This document shows positions 55,266-64,000 of a stretch of 64,000 bases of DNA, piece by piece. This DNA comes from Plasmodium coatneyi (taxonomy: Eukaryota > Apicomplexa > Aconoidasida > Haemosporida > Plasmodiidae): the NCBI RefSeq assembly GCF_001680005.1, contig NC_033569.1:1488001-1552000 (forward strand), read 5' to 3'. A program made the translations under genes and the position numbers. Within the stretch, counting starts at the first letter, position 1, and every line of letters starts with the position of its first letter. The notes beneath the pieces were generated by a model that worked only from the letters and a program-made list of their open reading frames with translations, made no database searches and was not told the DNA's origin.

Positions 55266-58200
55266 TTTGATTGTCTAACAGGGGGGGAAGTACTTCGTCG
55301 GATTCGTGAGGTGGGGACGCTTTGCCCGGTATGCCAAGTCAGGGCACTTTGCCTGGTAAACTTGCTCAGAGCTGCTTTCCCCCGTGTGCGTGGCAACGCA
55401 GGATGGGAGCTTCTTCGTGGGATGCAAAACCTCTGCGCAAACTTGATCGCCGCGCAAAACAGCACGCTGCAATGTGGACGGTTCGACGTGATAAATCCCG
55501 TCCAACCTCTCTGCAAGCAGTTACAACGGTATCAGAACTGTTCGCCTGTCCGTTGAGGAGGGCTCAAGCAGCGGCAACGAAGGGACAAAAATGGAGGGGA
55601 AAAAATAAGAGGTCAAATGAAGGTGCAAAGAAGAATAGGCCAAATGAAGGCGCAAAAACTGCCTGGAAAATTCGTGGAAATTTTGCTCAAACGAGGGGAC
55701 AACAACTCGCGTTTTCCTGCGTTCGCACTGCTGTGGGCGCGTATTTTTTACGCATCCATTTGCGGTGTTTCTCAAAAATATTTCCCCTTCACCTGTCAAC
55801 ATGCGCATTTACTCGTCCTATAATCTGTTCAAATGGTTATTTTTTAGCTCGCGCAAAAATTGGAGGATCACAAAACGGGAAAGCAAAAATGTACTCATTT
55901 TATGCTAAAATGAATTTTGACAGTGTACACTGTTGCGCGTTTTTTTTTTTTTTTTTTTTTTTTTTTTTCCTGTCCGCCATATGTCATGGGGTGAACAACA
56001 TTCGAACATTTTTTTTCACGTAAATACATATGTCTGCGTATGGTTACATAAGTGGATTTTTCGATTGCATATTGGCGAATGTACCTGTGGACGCATGTAA
56101 AAACAGAGGGGAGGTGAAAAAAAGCCAAACGTTAAATACCCCCACGGGTGTACTGAGCGGACCGCGTGCAATTCGCTAATTCTTAACAACACTGCCAGAT
56201 CGAAAAGGTGGGAAAAGAAAAAACACTTTGCACAAATTGTTAAATCAAAATTGGCCAGTATCAAAAATATGTATGTTGATTTATTAATTTTGTTCCATAG
56301 CGTATGAACATTTGATGTAACCCCTTCAGGTAACGAGCATTTTTTTTTTTTTCTTTCCAATGTGAAAAGAGGATGGCGTTGAGGGGTGATGTGGCATGAC
56401 GCCGAATTCCCAGGTTGGCGGCCGATCAGGCGGCAGACAGAACAACGGTAGGCTGACCAACGGGGGGGCGATCCTCAGCAGCTGTGCAAACTCGAATGGG
56501 AATGCTTTAACACACGGAGGGGAAACCTTTTACGAATTATTCGAGAATTACTTGCGAATTACTTTTTTTAAAAGGAATAAAAAGGGCACCAGTTGGTGTG
56601 TTCTCCGCAGTGGCTGCGTCATTTTGCAGAGTTCAATTTGTCTACATGTCCAATGGAAAACGCAAAGTGGGGCAACTTGACCAACTTGACGCAGTATGAA
56701 CTCACCCGAAGGGGTAAAAAATGAGCGCCCTCTTTTACCACCCATGCGGGAGTCCAAAATGGCCTCACGGAAAAGCATACACATAGACACCTGCACTTTT
56801 CCCCTTTCTCGTGCACACCGATTTGATGAGTCGTCACATCAAATGCAACAGTGGACAGAATGGACACGTTTTACGTGAACCGCTGTATGCTAGACAGACA
56901 ATGCAGTGTTGCTCGTGGGAATCTTCCAAACAGACGGAAAACAAAAAATATATAACATTGAGCACTCACCCCACGCGGCACTGCATTTTTAAAATGATCA
57001 CTCATTTGAATATGTACCTCTGGGGAAAGCACTTAGGAGAAAGATATACCTTTGCCCGCACAAAAATTATCCACTTTTACAGCATTCAGCTTTTTTATTC
57101 ATAACGGAGGAGAGGGAAGTTCCTCTTTTTCATTTTTAAGGAATTCCCATTCGAGTGTCACCCAGTTTTCGCCTGACCTGTGCAGGTAAAAGTTGCGGTT
57201 TTTTTTTTTTTTTTTTCTTCTTTAACCATATAGCCATTTTAGCTATTTGATCTTCTCTTTAAAACGAAATGCGTGTGCGGAGTTGCCCGAAGGAAAATTT
57301 TCTGCGCAGTGTATTCCTTCAAACGATGTGCTCATTGCCAGATGCGGTACTTCGAACGTGCACCAATGTATTGTCCCCCCGAAGCGAGAAAACAATACAA
57401 CACATTGACTTTTTTAAAAGGCGAAATTTGTTAGCATCCTCGAAATAATGGAAGGGGCATAATAACAGGCGTTAAACTGAAGAGAACGAACGAATGGTAA
57501 GCCCATTTTGTTGTTGGCCACCCTTTTTTTTTTTTTTTCTTTTTTATTGTCAAGGAATATGGCTAATTATCCCTGCGCAGTTGCACTGCTGCGATGAGCG
57601 AGGAAAGTTCCATGTCGAAGTAAGCAACATTTTTGAAGTGATGAAGCATGTCCAGCTTGGCCACTTGTTCTATTCTGTTCTGTTTCGTTTAACCGTTCGA
57701 AGGGTCCATGTGTGTGTATGGTGGGGATCTCCATATGTTCACCAATATTCCTGTCGTGTATGTGTGTACGTATCATTATGTGCCCGAGTTGACGCGTAAA
57801 TGGTATTGCTCGTGTGTTGTGATGCAACTACTCGGCACACGCACTGATGTGTAACCTGTGTATACATTATGTTTTTTTTTTTTTTTTATACCTTTATTTT
57901 TCCTCTAAAAGGTAAAAAGTTTAATATTTCGTAAATGCTCATTTTCCATTTTGGAGAAAAAAAAAAAAAGGCATATTGGAATACCCCATAAAAAGTCTAA
58001 AAGGTGAAAGGATAAAAAAATACGATTGTGTACTTGCCAAAACGCCACTAAAAATGGAAAGAATATTTCGGTAAAAATAAAAAGTGCTCAGTATATTTCA
58101 TTTTTTTTTTTTTTTTTTTCTCCCACTTATTTGACGCGTTCAATTCAGATTTAAAGTCGCTTAAACCTTTAAATCGCGAAAAGTGGATGTTTTGAAAATT

Positions 58201-58599
58201 TGGAAAATTTGAAATGCAACCAACATTTAAAGGAACTTGGGCATTTTCAGAATTGAACATTCAAACATTTTCGAAGATTTCAGAATTGAACATTTCAACA
58301 TTTCGAATTTTTCAAATTTTTCATTTTTTTCAAATTTTAGGAATTTTTCCAAGTTCGCCCCAGAAAAAATTTTTTACCAAAATTAGTTCAGCTCCGCGCG
58401 CATAGACATACGAACCCTTGCGCGTACCTACACTTGTGCATACACGCGTAATTCTCTCCATTCACATATAACATGCATGCACCCGTGCGTACGTTTATTC
58501 TGAACATGGTTATTCCGCTTGTTCCCTTTTTCTTTGCTTGAAATTTACCACCCTTTCATTTTAACCCTTCCAAGCAAGCCACGTAGTTTAAAAAATAAA
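55266..58599. other. divergent intergenic region with possible unannotated exons
   Basis: This spans about 3.3 kb between the BRO1 start (-) and the HNH-like gene (+), with many T/A tracts. Two places look slightly gene-like. At 56396-56450, MTPNSQVGGRSGGRQNN precedes a GTAGGC donor, and acceptors at about 56614 and 56630 give open continuations. At 57594-57620, MSEESSMSK precedes a GTAAGC donor. Neither has a second strong feature, so no gene is called. A short ATGCATGCA is at 58473 near the HNH-like gene, a word bound by some ApiAP2 factors, but chance is likely. Confidence 0.4.
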
Positions 58600-59676
58600 A
58601 TGGATATTTTCAACTGCCAATACTGCTCAGTATCTCCGTTCGATTACATCTTAGATTTTATCTATGGCGAAAAGCCACCGAAAAAGGAGGAAAAAAAAAG
58701 CTCCAATGTGACGTACGACGTAATAGCGAAAAAACAAAATAAACAACAGCTCATAGATGAGTAGATCGACAGCAAAGTGGCTGCAAATGTGTGACCGTAT
58801 TGGTGGATATTCATGGACCAAAAGGGGCAAGCCGAATGGCGCAGTTGCACTGCTACGCGCGCCGAAAGGTGAACACATACACCTGCATAGAAATCCTCCG
58901 TCTTTCCTTTACCCCCCCCTCTAAACAGGATAGCACCAGTAACAACGTATCTCAAGTTTTGTCCAAAGTAGGAGATCAAGTGGAGAAAAGATCCACGAAC
59001 GAAATCTTGCTCCTATGTCGAGCATGGGAGAATTACGTGCACCCCAGGGCCAAGGAATACTGGAAGGATTCGCAGCAACTTCAAAATATTTTATGTACGG
59101 AAGGAACAGAGGGGGGAACCACACACCCCTCACACACACATACACCCTGACGAAAAACATCAGCGAAAGCGCTCTCCCCTATGCGCCCATTTAACAGCCG
59201 CACGATGACCACATTGTAATCGTACCTTTCGTGCATCCTATACCCCCTCAGGCAAAATCGCAAACGGCATCGCCAAAAATGACGACCCCATTTTGGGAGA
59301 TGACTATGCATGTGTCTTTTGGTACGGAGACAAGAACAAAAACGACAACTGCCCTATCATATCGGTGAAAAAGGGAAATGACAACGTAGAAACCATCACG
59401 TATGTTAACCGAGTGCTCATTTTTCTGTATGCAGGTTAAGCTCGTTTCACGTGCATGGCAGCGTGGATACATGTGTGCGCACTTACCTGCTGGCTTGTAT
59501 TTGCCCCTTCATGTTGCATACTGGCCCTTCAAAACGCGCCCCACTTGCATTGGTATCCCCCCCTTGTAGACGAAGCCAGCTTTCAGGAACTGCAGAAAAA
59601 ACCGAAGAAGGCCTTTACCATGGCGTGTGGGAATATTAACTGCATCAATTTGACGCACATTTCTCTAGACGATTAG
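58600..59676 (+). CDS. small protein with degenerate HNH-like zinc fold, 4 exons
   Basis: Exons are about 58600-58762, about 58936-59095, 59252-59434 and 59570-59676, around 204 aa. The first intron is uncertain: donor GA|GTAGAT with acceptor GATAG|C fits phase, while AACAG|GATAG would need a different donor. The second junction (phase 1) is clear, and the third (GCAG|GTTAAG to TTGTAG) was chosen by phase. The N-terminus has CQYC. The C-terminal ~85 residues match the HNH_3/NUMOD-type pattern: YACVFWYGDKNKNDNCPII in the place of CWxWxGxxxxxGYGxI, YVNRVLIFLY in the place of aHRlxxelf, and CGNINCINLTHISL in the place of CxNPxCxNPxHLxL. The usual first catalytic His is absent (TMACGN where HxC is expected), and HR has become NR. 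This suggests a zinc-binding, non-nuclease domain. Function is unknown. Confidence 0.65.
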
Positions 59677-60535
59677 GCTTGTGTGGGTTATCGGCACCAG
59701 GAGATGTTTCTAGGGCTACTACGGAGGTGGTTGAAGCCAGAAATAGTTACAACAAAGTAACTTCCTAGCGGTACCACTTCACACCAATGGTGAGTCAATA
59801 AACGGCCATTTTCTTCACATACAAAAGGATTAGTACACATTGAAAGAGGTGCACATGGATCATATCATCGCGCACAAAAGCATTAACGTCGAACAGATGC
59901 CCATTTGCCTGGCGGGGGCATCCCTCCACCTTGACCTTAACACTAGCACCTCCTATTTTAACCCCATTCTTTGTTTTTGAATCCCACCCCCTTTTTAATC
60001 AATTTAAAGAAGAGCTTTTAAAGCACCCAATAAAAAGTTTTGTTTGTATATATGTGCACATACGGAAGGTTGCATGTGTATATAGGCTCATTTTTTTTTT
60101 TTAAGTAATTCGCTGTTTGATACATACGCATATGCAAGTACGTGTGTATGCATATGCATGTACGCACCTGTAGGGTGGGTGCATGCCGTTGTGTTTCTCC
60201 TCATCATCACCTACCCATGCGCCGACCTCCCACACGTGCGTACCTTTCCTACCCAGCATTTTTAATGAATAATTTTTTTAATTTTTTTAACCCACATTAC
60301 TTTAAAATTGTGCACGTGTTAGTGCCTGTACGCACGGCGTCGCTACCCCCTTTTTCTGTTGTAATAAGTAGATCATTTTTAATAAAGCGCGAGGATCTTT
60401 TCTGTTATTATATGAGGGAGAGGATTTAAGTAGCACAGATGTCTACGGTACTGTGTAGTAGCAATTAGAAGGGGCGTTTTTCACCCGTCTCAATGCAAAC
60501 TTGTGTGACGCATGCATGAGGAGATAACGCTACGA
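59677..60535. other. convergent intergenic region
   Basis: This lies between the ends of the HNH-like gene (+) and GCH1 (-). It contains GTATGCATATGCATGTACG-type alternating purine/pyrimidine runs near 60120-60170 and a T-tract at 60090. No gene is seen. Confidence 0.45.
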
Positions 60536-61819
60536 TCACCTTCGCACGAGCGGCACATCTTCGCGAGGCAGTTGGTTCCCATTATGGAAGGGGGCGCACG
60601 TAGGTCCATCCATGCCTTGATTCGCATGCCTATCATTTTTTACCTCATAGTATGCATCCGTCACAGTAGTTGCATCGTGTTCCTTCACTCCTCTCATATT
60701 AATGCACAAATGTCTTGCCACAACATTTACATGCAAATATTTCGGCTTCAAATATTTCGCCAGAGCGTTACAAATGTCATTGGTTAAATCTTCCTGTAGT
60801 TGTAACCTCCTAGCAAAAATATCTATAACTCTGGAAAATTTGGACAGACCCATGATATATTTATTCGGGACATACTCGATGGTGCACTCTCCTTCGAATG
60901 GCAACAAATGATGTTTGCACAAGGAGTATATATGAATGCCACTTATTTTTATGACGGAATTATTTTTGTAATTTCTTTTGTACAAAGACTTTTTTATAAT
61001 TTTTCCTACTTTCATATGGTACCCTTTTGTTAAGTAGAGGAAGGTATCCGAAAATCTTCGACCCGTCCTTTTGAGTATGTCTTTTTTAGGCACATTGGAA
61101 GATCGTAAAATTTTGTTAACACATTTACTTATGTCTGCTATTTGTTCCTTTTTTGTTCCATCCGTTTTGTCACTTTTTTGGGGTGTGTCTGCACCGTTGC
61201 GTTCGTTGCTCCGCATGGGGGGGGAGTCACCCAGATTGGTGTCACTGCTGCTCTCATCACCGCTGCTTCCCTGCTGGTTCTTCTTCTGCACCCTTTTGAT
61301 CACCTTCCTCCGGACGCCATTCACTGAGCCCTTTTTTGCCTTCTTACAGATAGTACAACCGGGGGGAGCCTCCGTGGAGTTACCCGCGTTGTCTTGGCAG
61401 GCCTTCCCCAAATCCGCTTCTTCACTAAGACGGCTTATTACCCCTCCATTAGTCTGATCACCCGTCATTCTTTCGACCTTCCCCGGAATGCTAATACCAT
61501 TATAACGCAATTCACTACCCTTGTTAATAAAGCTAGACCTATCCTGACTTGTGTAGGAATAATGGTCATCCCCATCTCCACAGTTATTGCATTTTTCACC
61601 ATTCTGGACCCTAAACAACTCTAGCCCTAAATTGGTCTTCATAGGGTTAACAGTCAATACGCATTTGCGGCCCTCTCGTTGGTCTTCACTCCCACTTGCA
61701 GCTACGAACTGAGCACCCTTAACCGATGCTTCACTCGACATGCAGCCTCTCTGCTCGTACGCTCCAACGTCATCTAGGCCACGGTGCTTCCCCTCATTGA
61801 GGTCCCCTCGTTTGAACAT
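60536..61819 (-). CDS. GCH1: GTP cyclohydrolase I
   Basis: This is a single exon of 427 aa. It catalyses the first step of folate synthesis, GTP to dihydroneopterin triphosphate plus formate. The catalytic domain is residues about 225-395: TGRRFSDTFLYLTKGYH, then the zinc site CKHH (C301, H304) with GLSKFSRVIDIFARRLQLQEDLT (substrate pocket) and the third ligand C372 in RHLCINMRG. All three zinc ligands are present, so it should be active. The N-terminal ~220 residues are a low-complexity extension unique to Plasmodium, with two CxxC pairs (C77/C80, C155/C158). The enzyme core is followed by a short 30-residue tail. It works upstream of the parasite's pterin and dihydropteroate synthase steps. 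Copy number of the orthologue is a known marker of antifolate pressure in P. falciparum. Only one copy is seen here. Confidence 0.96.
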   Translation of the reverse strand: MFKRGDLNEGKHRGLDDVGAYEQRGCMSSEASVKGAQFVAASGSEDQREGRKCVLTVNPMKTNLGLELFRVQNGEKCNNCGDGDDHYSYTSQDRSSFINKGSELRYNGISIPGKVERMTGDQTNGGVISRLSEEADLGKACQDNAGNSTEAPPGCTICKKAKKGSVNGVRRKVIKRVQKKNQQGSSGDESSSDTNLGDSPPMRSNERNGADTPQKSDKTDGTKKEQIADISKCVNKILRSSNVPKKDILKRTGRRFSDTFLYLTKGYHMKVGKIIKKSLYKRNYKNNSVIKISGIHIYSLCKHHLLPFEGECTIEYVPNKYIMGLSKFSRVIDIFARRLQLQEDLTNDICNALAKYLKPKYLHVNVVARHLCINMRGVKEHDATTVTDAYYEVKNDRHANQGMDGPTCAPFHNGNQLPREDVPLVRR

Positions 61820-62951
61820 GATAAGTCGAAGGGGTCGATAACATATGCGTTACGGTTTATCACAGGCTACGATTGATACAGCAAAAAGCGGATAAATCGA
61901 ACTCACCTACGCACAAGTAGGATCACCTTAGCAGGTGCATCTTGAATGTTCTGTTCCTACATCTAGGTGGATATAGTCACACTTCTACTCGATGCAACGC
62001 AATGTAATTAAGAAAAAAGAAAAAAAAAGAATCGGTGGAGAAATATCCCTTCTTCCCAAGTGTGAGGTAGCCAAAAATGTGGGCAAAGCTGACCTTATCT
62101 CACCATTCTACATGCACATAACTGATTGGTTAATTTGTTTGTGGAACGACGTGTTATACCGTGGGGAAATTTATGGAGGTAGCCCCTATAGGAAATCGTA
62201 GCACATGGTACACTCAGTTACCCCTTTCTGGGGGAATGCCTCCTCACGCGTGTAGCTCCTATGCAGCACATGCCCCGTTTCTTTTTTTTTGTCCCTATCC
62301 CCGCACCCAATGCACTGACGCCAATAAATATTTCCTCATCTTGGAAAAAATTATAATAACGTGCAGCGACGGCTAGCTACTCCTCTTCACAAAAGTATAG
62401 GAAAAAAAAAAAAAAAAAAGGGTACACGAAAGGTACCACACCAAAGTGCAAAAGCAGAAGCAAAAATCGGGCGAAGGGCGCGTTATCCCAAGTGAACACA
62501 TTTTAAGGACGAGATAAATGAAAAGGAAAAAACTGACCTGTGCTTTAAGTTAAAGCACGACGGAAGGAAAACTCCTCACAGGGGGTAGTGGAAAACCATT
62601 TTTGTTTTTTCTGTTGGACAAAGAAGCGAATACAAGTAACGCAACGGGGAAAGGAATTTACACTAAGGAAGAAGGGTCTTTCATCACCCCACACACTGGT
62701 TCGTAAAACTGCAGTGCGAGATCTTCTTCACAAATGCGTATGACACTTTTTACGTTACACGCTCTGACGTAACAGGGAGATGTGCATCCCTGCAGAAGGC
62801 ACCCCCAAAACGTTTGTCGCAGAGTAGAGAGTAGGTAGGGGGAACTACAGGATCATTCGCGCGGGGGTGGTCAGCTAGCCAATTGGTCACATAGTACCTA
62901 CGGAGGTAACTATCCACGTGGTTACCTACTTAACCTCGTTGCCGCCCCAAA
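61820..62951. promoter_or_regulatory. divergent promoter region, GCH1 / uL24
   Basis: These 1.1 kb between divergent starts have no supported gene. An A-tract lies at 62400-62419. Just upstream of uL24, at 62906-62927, GGTAAC and GTTACC form an inverted pair flanking TATCCACGTG. The arms are only six bases. Confidence 0.45.
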
Positions 62952-63644
62952 ATGTCCAGGTATGTGAAGTACTTTATGCAGGCCAAGCGGCTGGATAAGC
63001 GAAAAAGAAAATACGGGCAGTTGGATTTCCTCGAACTAAGCAAAGAGCTGAGTATCCCCTTTCCGCTGCGAGAAAGAAATCAACCCAAGCACCTAGACCT
63101 ATCTAAGTACCTAAATATAAAAGTGGGAGACCTTGTTAAGGTACTCTATGGCCCCTATAAAGACAAAGAAGGTATCGTCTTAAACATAAACCCCAAAAGA
63201 AACACGGTAATAGTTGATGGGTGTAACATGAAAAAATCTGCATGGAATGTTACAAAGAAAAATGCCGGTACGATTATAACACAGGAAATGCCTATACACA
63301 TCACCAACGTTGCCATCCTAGATCCAATAACAAAAAAAGCAACGGTGGTTAAGAGGAGGTATATGATGCATGGGGAATGTGTGCGTATATCAAAAATCTC
63401 CGGGTGTGCCATGCCTGAACCTGTTAATGTGCAAGCCTTCAAGGAACAGAATAACTATGAGCTCTTCATCCACAAGAAAAAAACGGGACCTCCAATTAAA
63501 GACATCTACGCGGAGAGAGACTCCAAAAACTTTAACTTGTTAAAGAAGATAGCCTACGAGATTAAGAAAAAAAGATTTTACGAAATGAAAAACTTTTTCA
63601 ATAACACGGCACCAGGGCAAGGCAGCTCTTCTCTGGAGGAGTAG
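62952..63644 (+). CDS. ribosomal protein uL24, mitochondrial type
   Basis: This is a single exon of 230 aa. The KOW motif lies at about 56-85 (VGDLVKVLYGPYKDKEGIVLNINPKRNTVIVDGCN), followed by the L24 strand pattern EMPIHITNVAILDPITKKAT and RRYMMHGECVRIS. uL24 is an assembly-initiating protein of the large subunit. The protein is longer than bacterial L24 (~100 aa), with an N-terminal basic extension (MSRYVKYFMQAKRLDKRKRKYG) and a C-terminal helical Lys-rich extension. Both are common in mitochondrial ribosomal proteins. No bipartite apicoplast leader (signal peptide plus transit peptide) is seen, so the mitochondrion is favoured. The start is the only Met before the conserved part. Confidence 0.85.
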   Translation: MSRYVKYFMQAKRLDKRKRKYGQLDFLELSKELSIPFPLRERNQPKHLDLSKYLNIKVGDLVKVLYGPYKDKEGIVLNINPKRNTVIVDGCNMKKSAWNVTKKNAGTIITQEMPIHITNVAILDPITKKATVVKRRYMMHGECVRISKISGCAMPEPVNVQAFKEQNNYELFIHKKKTGPPIKDIYAERDSKNFNLLKKIAYEIKKKRFYEMKNFFNNTAPGQGSSSLEE

Positions 63645-64000
63645 TCTCCCCACACATGCGTCATCTCCATGCATGCTTACAGTGCACGTCTTTTCCTATA
63701 AGTCAAAAATAGCGGTCGGTAGAAATCTTCACCTGATGGGCCTCTCCCAAATAGTTATTGAATCTCGTGCGATATGCACAACTGTGTACCCACCGTGGGG
63801 TTATATCTCCACGGGGTTACTGCATGAGGGTCTTCAACGTGGACCCATGTTTTTTGCGTCTTCCCGAATGTATAATTGACTAACCAGTTGCGTAACAACT
63901 GACCAGCAATGGCATCAATTAATTAGGCTTATGGATAGGGACCACAAAATGGGTCCACCCCAAAGAGGGCAATGAAAAAGGTACAAACTCACGTATCATG
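63645..64000. other. uL24 downstream region, no gene seen
   Basis: The last 356 bases hold the 3' end of uL24. A short direct/inverted motif around CCACCGTGGGGTTATATCTCC (63790) is visible but too short to interpret. Confidence 0.4.

Noticed and set aside
55322..56023. 233-residue plus-strand frame upstream of BRO1
   Set aside because: It ends in poly-Phe, lacks any recognisable motif and has no splice partners. It is more likely promoter DNA.
57494..57799. Frame starting ATG|GTAAGC and a second MSEESSMSK start with a GTAAGC donor
   Set aside because: No in-phase downstream exon with coding character was found before the HNH-like gene.
1..64000. tRNA, rRNA or CRISPR-like arrays
   Set aside because: I found no GGTTCGAATCC-type T-loop with matching stems, no rRNA segments, and no regular repeat-spacer pattern. 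The repeats seen are tandem satellites.

Overview
The window is nuclear DNA of a malaria parasite of the simian Plasmodium clade, most likely P. knowlesi or close to it (P. coatneyi is the main alternative). Support comes from the presence of both kir-type PIR genes and a SICAvar gene, moderate GC (not the extreme AT of P. falciparum), short phase-consistent introns, and long homopolymers between genes. From memory only, the gene order GTP cyclohydrolase / BRO1-ALIX / PABP1 / UTP18 / ASF1 / cytochrome c haem lyase / SF3b p14 matches a conserved core block (P. falciparum chromosome 12, P. vivax chromosome 14). I could not check this here.

Region 1 (1-14.3 kb) is a kir cluster. It holds the 3' part of one kir gene (+) and two divergent kir pairs: 2377-4060 (-) with 5831-7194 (+), and 8646-10130 (-) with 11956-14209 (+). 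The two head-to-head intergenic regions share motifs in the same order, so the pair looks duplicated. The last gene carries two PIR domains. The intergenic and intronic DNA is full of related repeats, including a degenerate telomere-like CCCTAAA array module.

Region 2 (15.3-41.3 kb) is conserved housekeeping core: a 3-exon RAP-domain protein, splicing factor SF3b6/p14, a mitochondrial-type ribosomal protein uL6, a 1197-residue protein whose C-terminus resembles SLX4, cytochrome c haem lyase (5 exons), histone chaperone ASF1, a candidate 77-residue small gene, the SSU processome protein UTP18, and PABP1.

Region 3 (43.7-52.6 kb) is an inserted antigen island: one 7-exon SICAvar gene (-) and, upstream of its start, a long near-perfect inverted repeat and a GC-richer stretch.

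Region 4 (52.6-64 kb) returns to core: a BRO1/ALIX-like protein, a small 4-exon protein with a degenerate HNH-like zinc fold, GTP cyclohydrolase I, and a mitochondrial-type ribosomal protein uL24.

The core genes cover organelle translation and RNA (RAP, uL6, uL24), haem attachment to cytochrome c, rRNA and mRNA processing (UTP18, p14, PABP1), chromatin (ASF1) and folate synthesis (GCH1). The kir and SICAvar genes encode variant surface antigens of the infected red cell. Splice sites were read by eye. Every multi-exon model below has GT/AG ends and matching phases unless noted.
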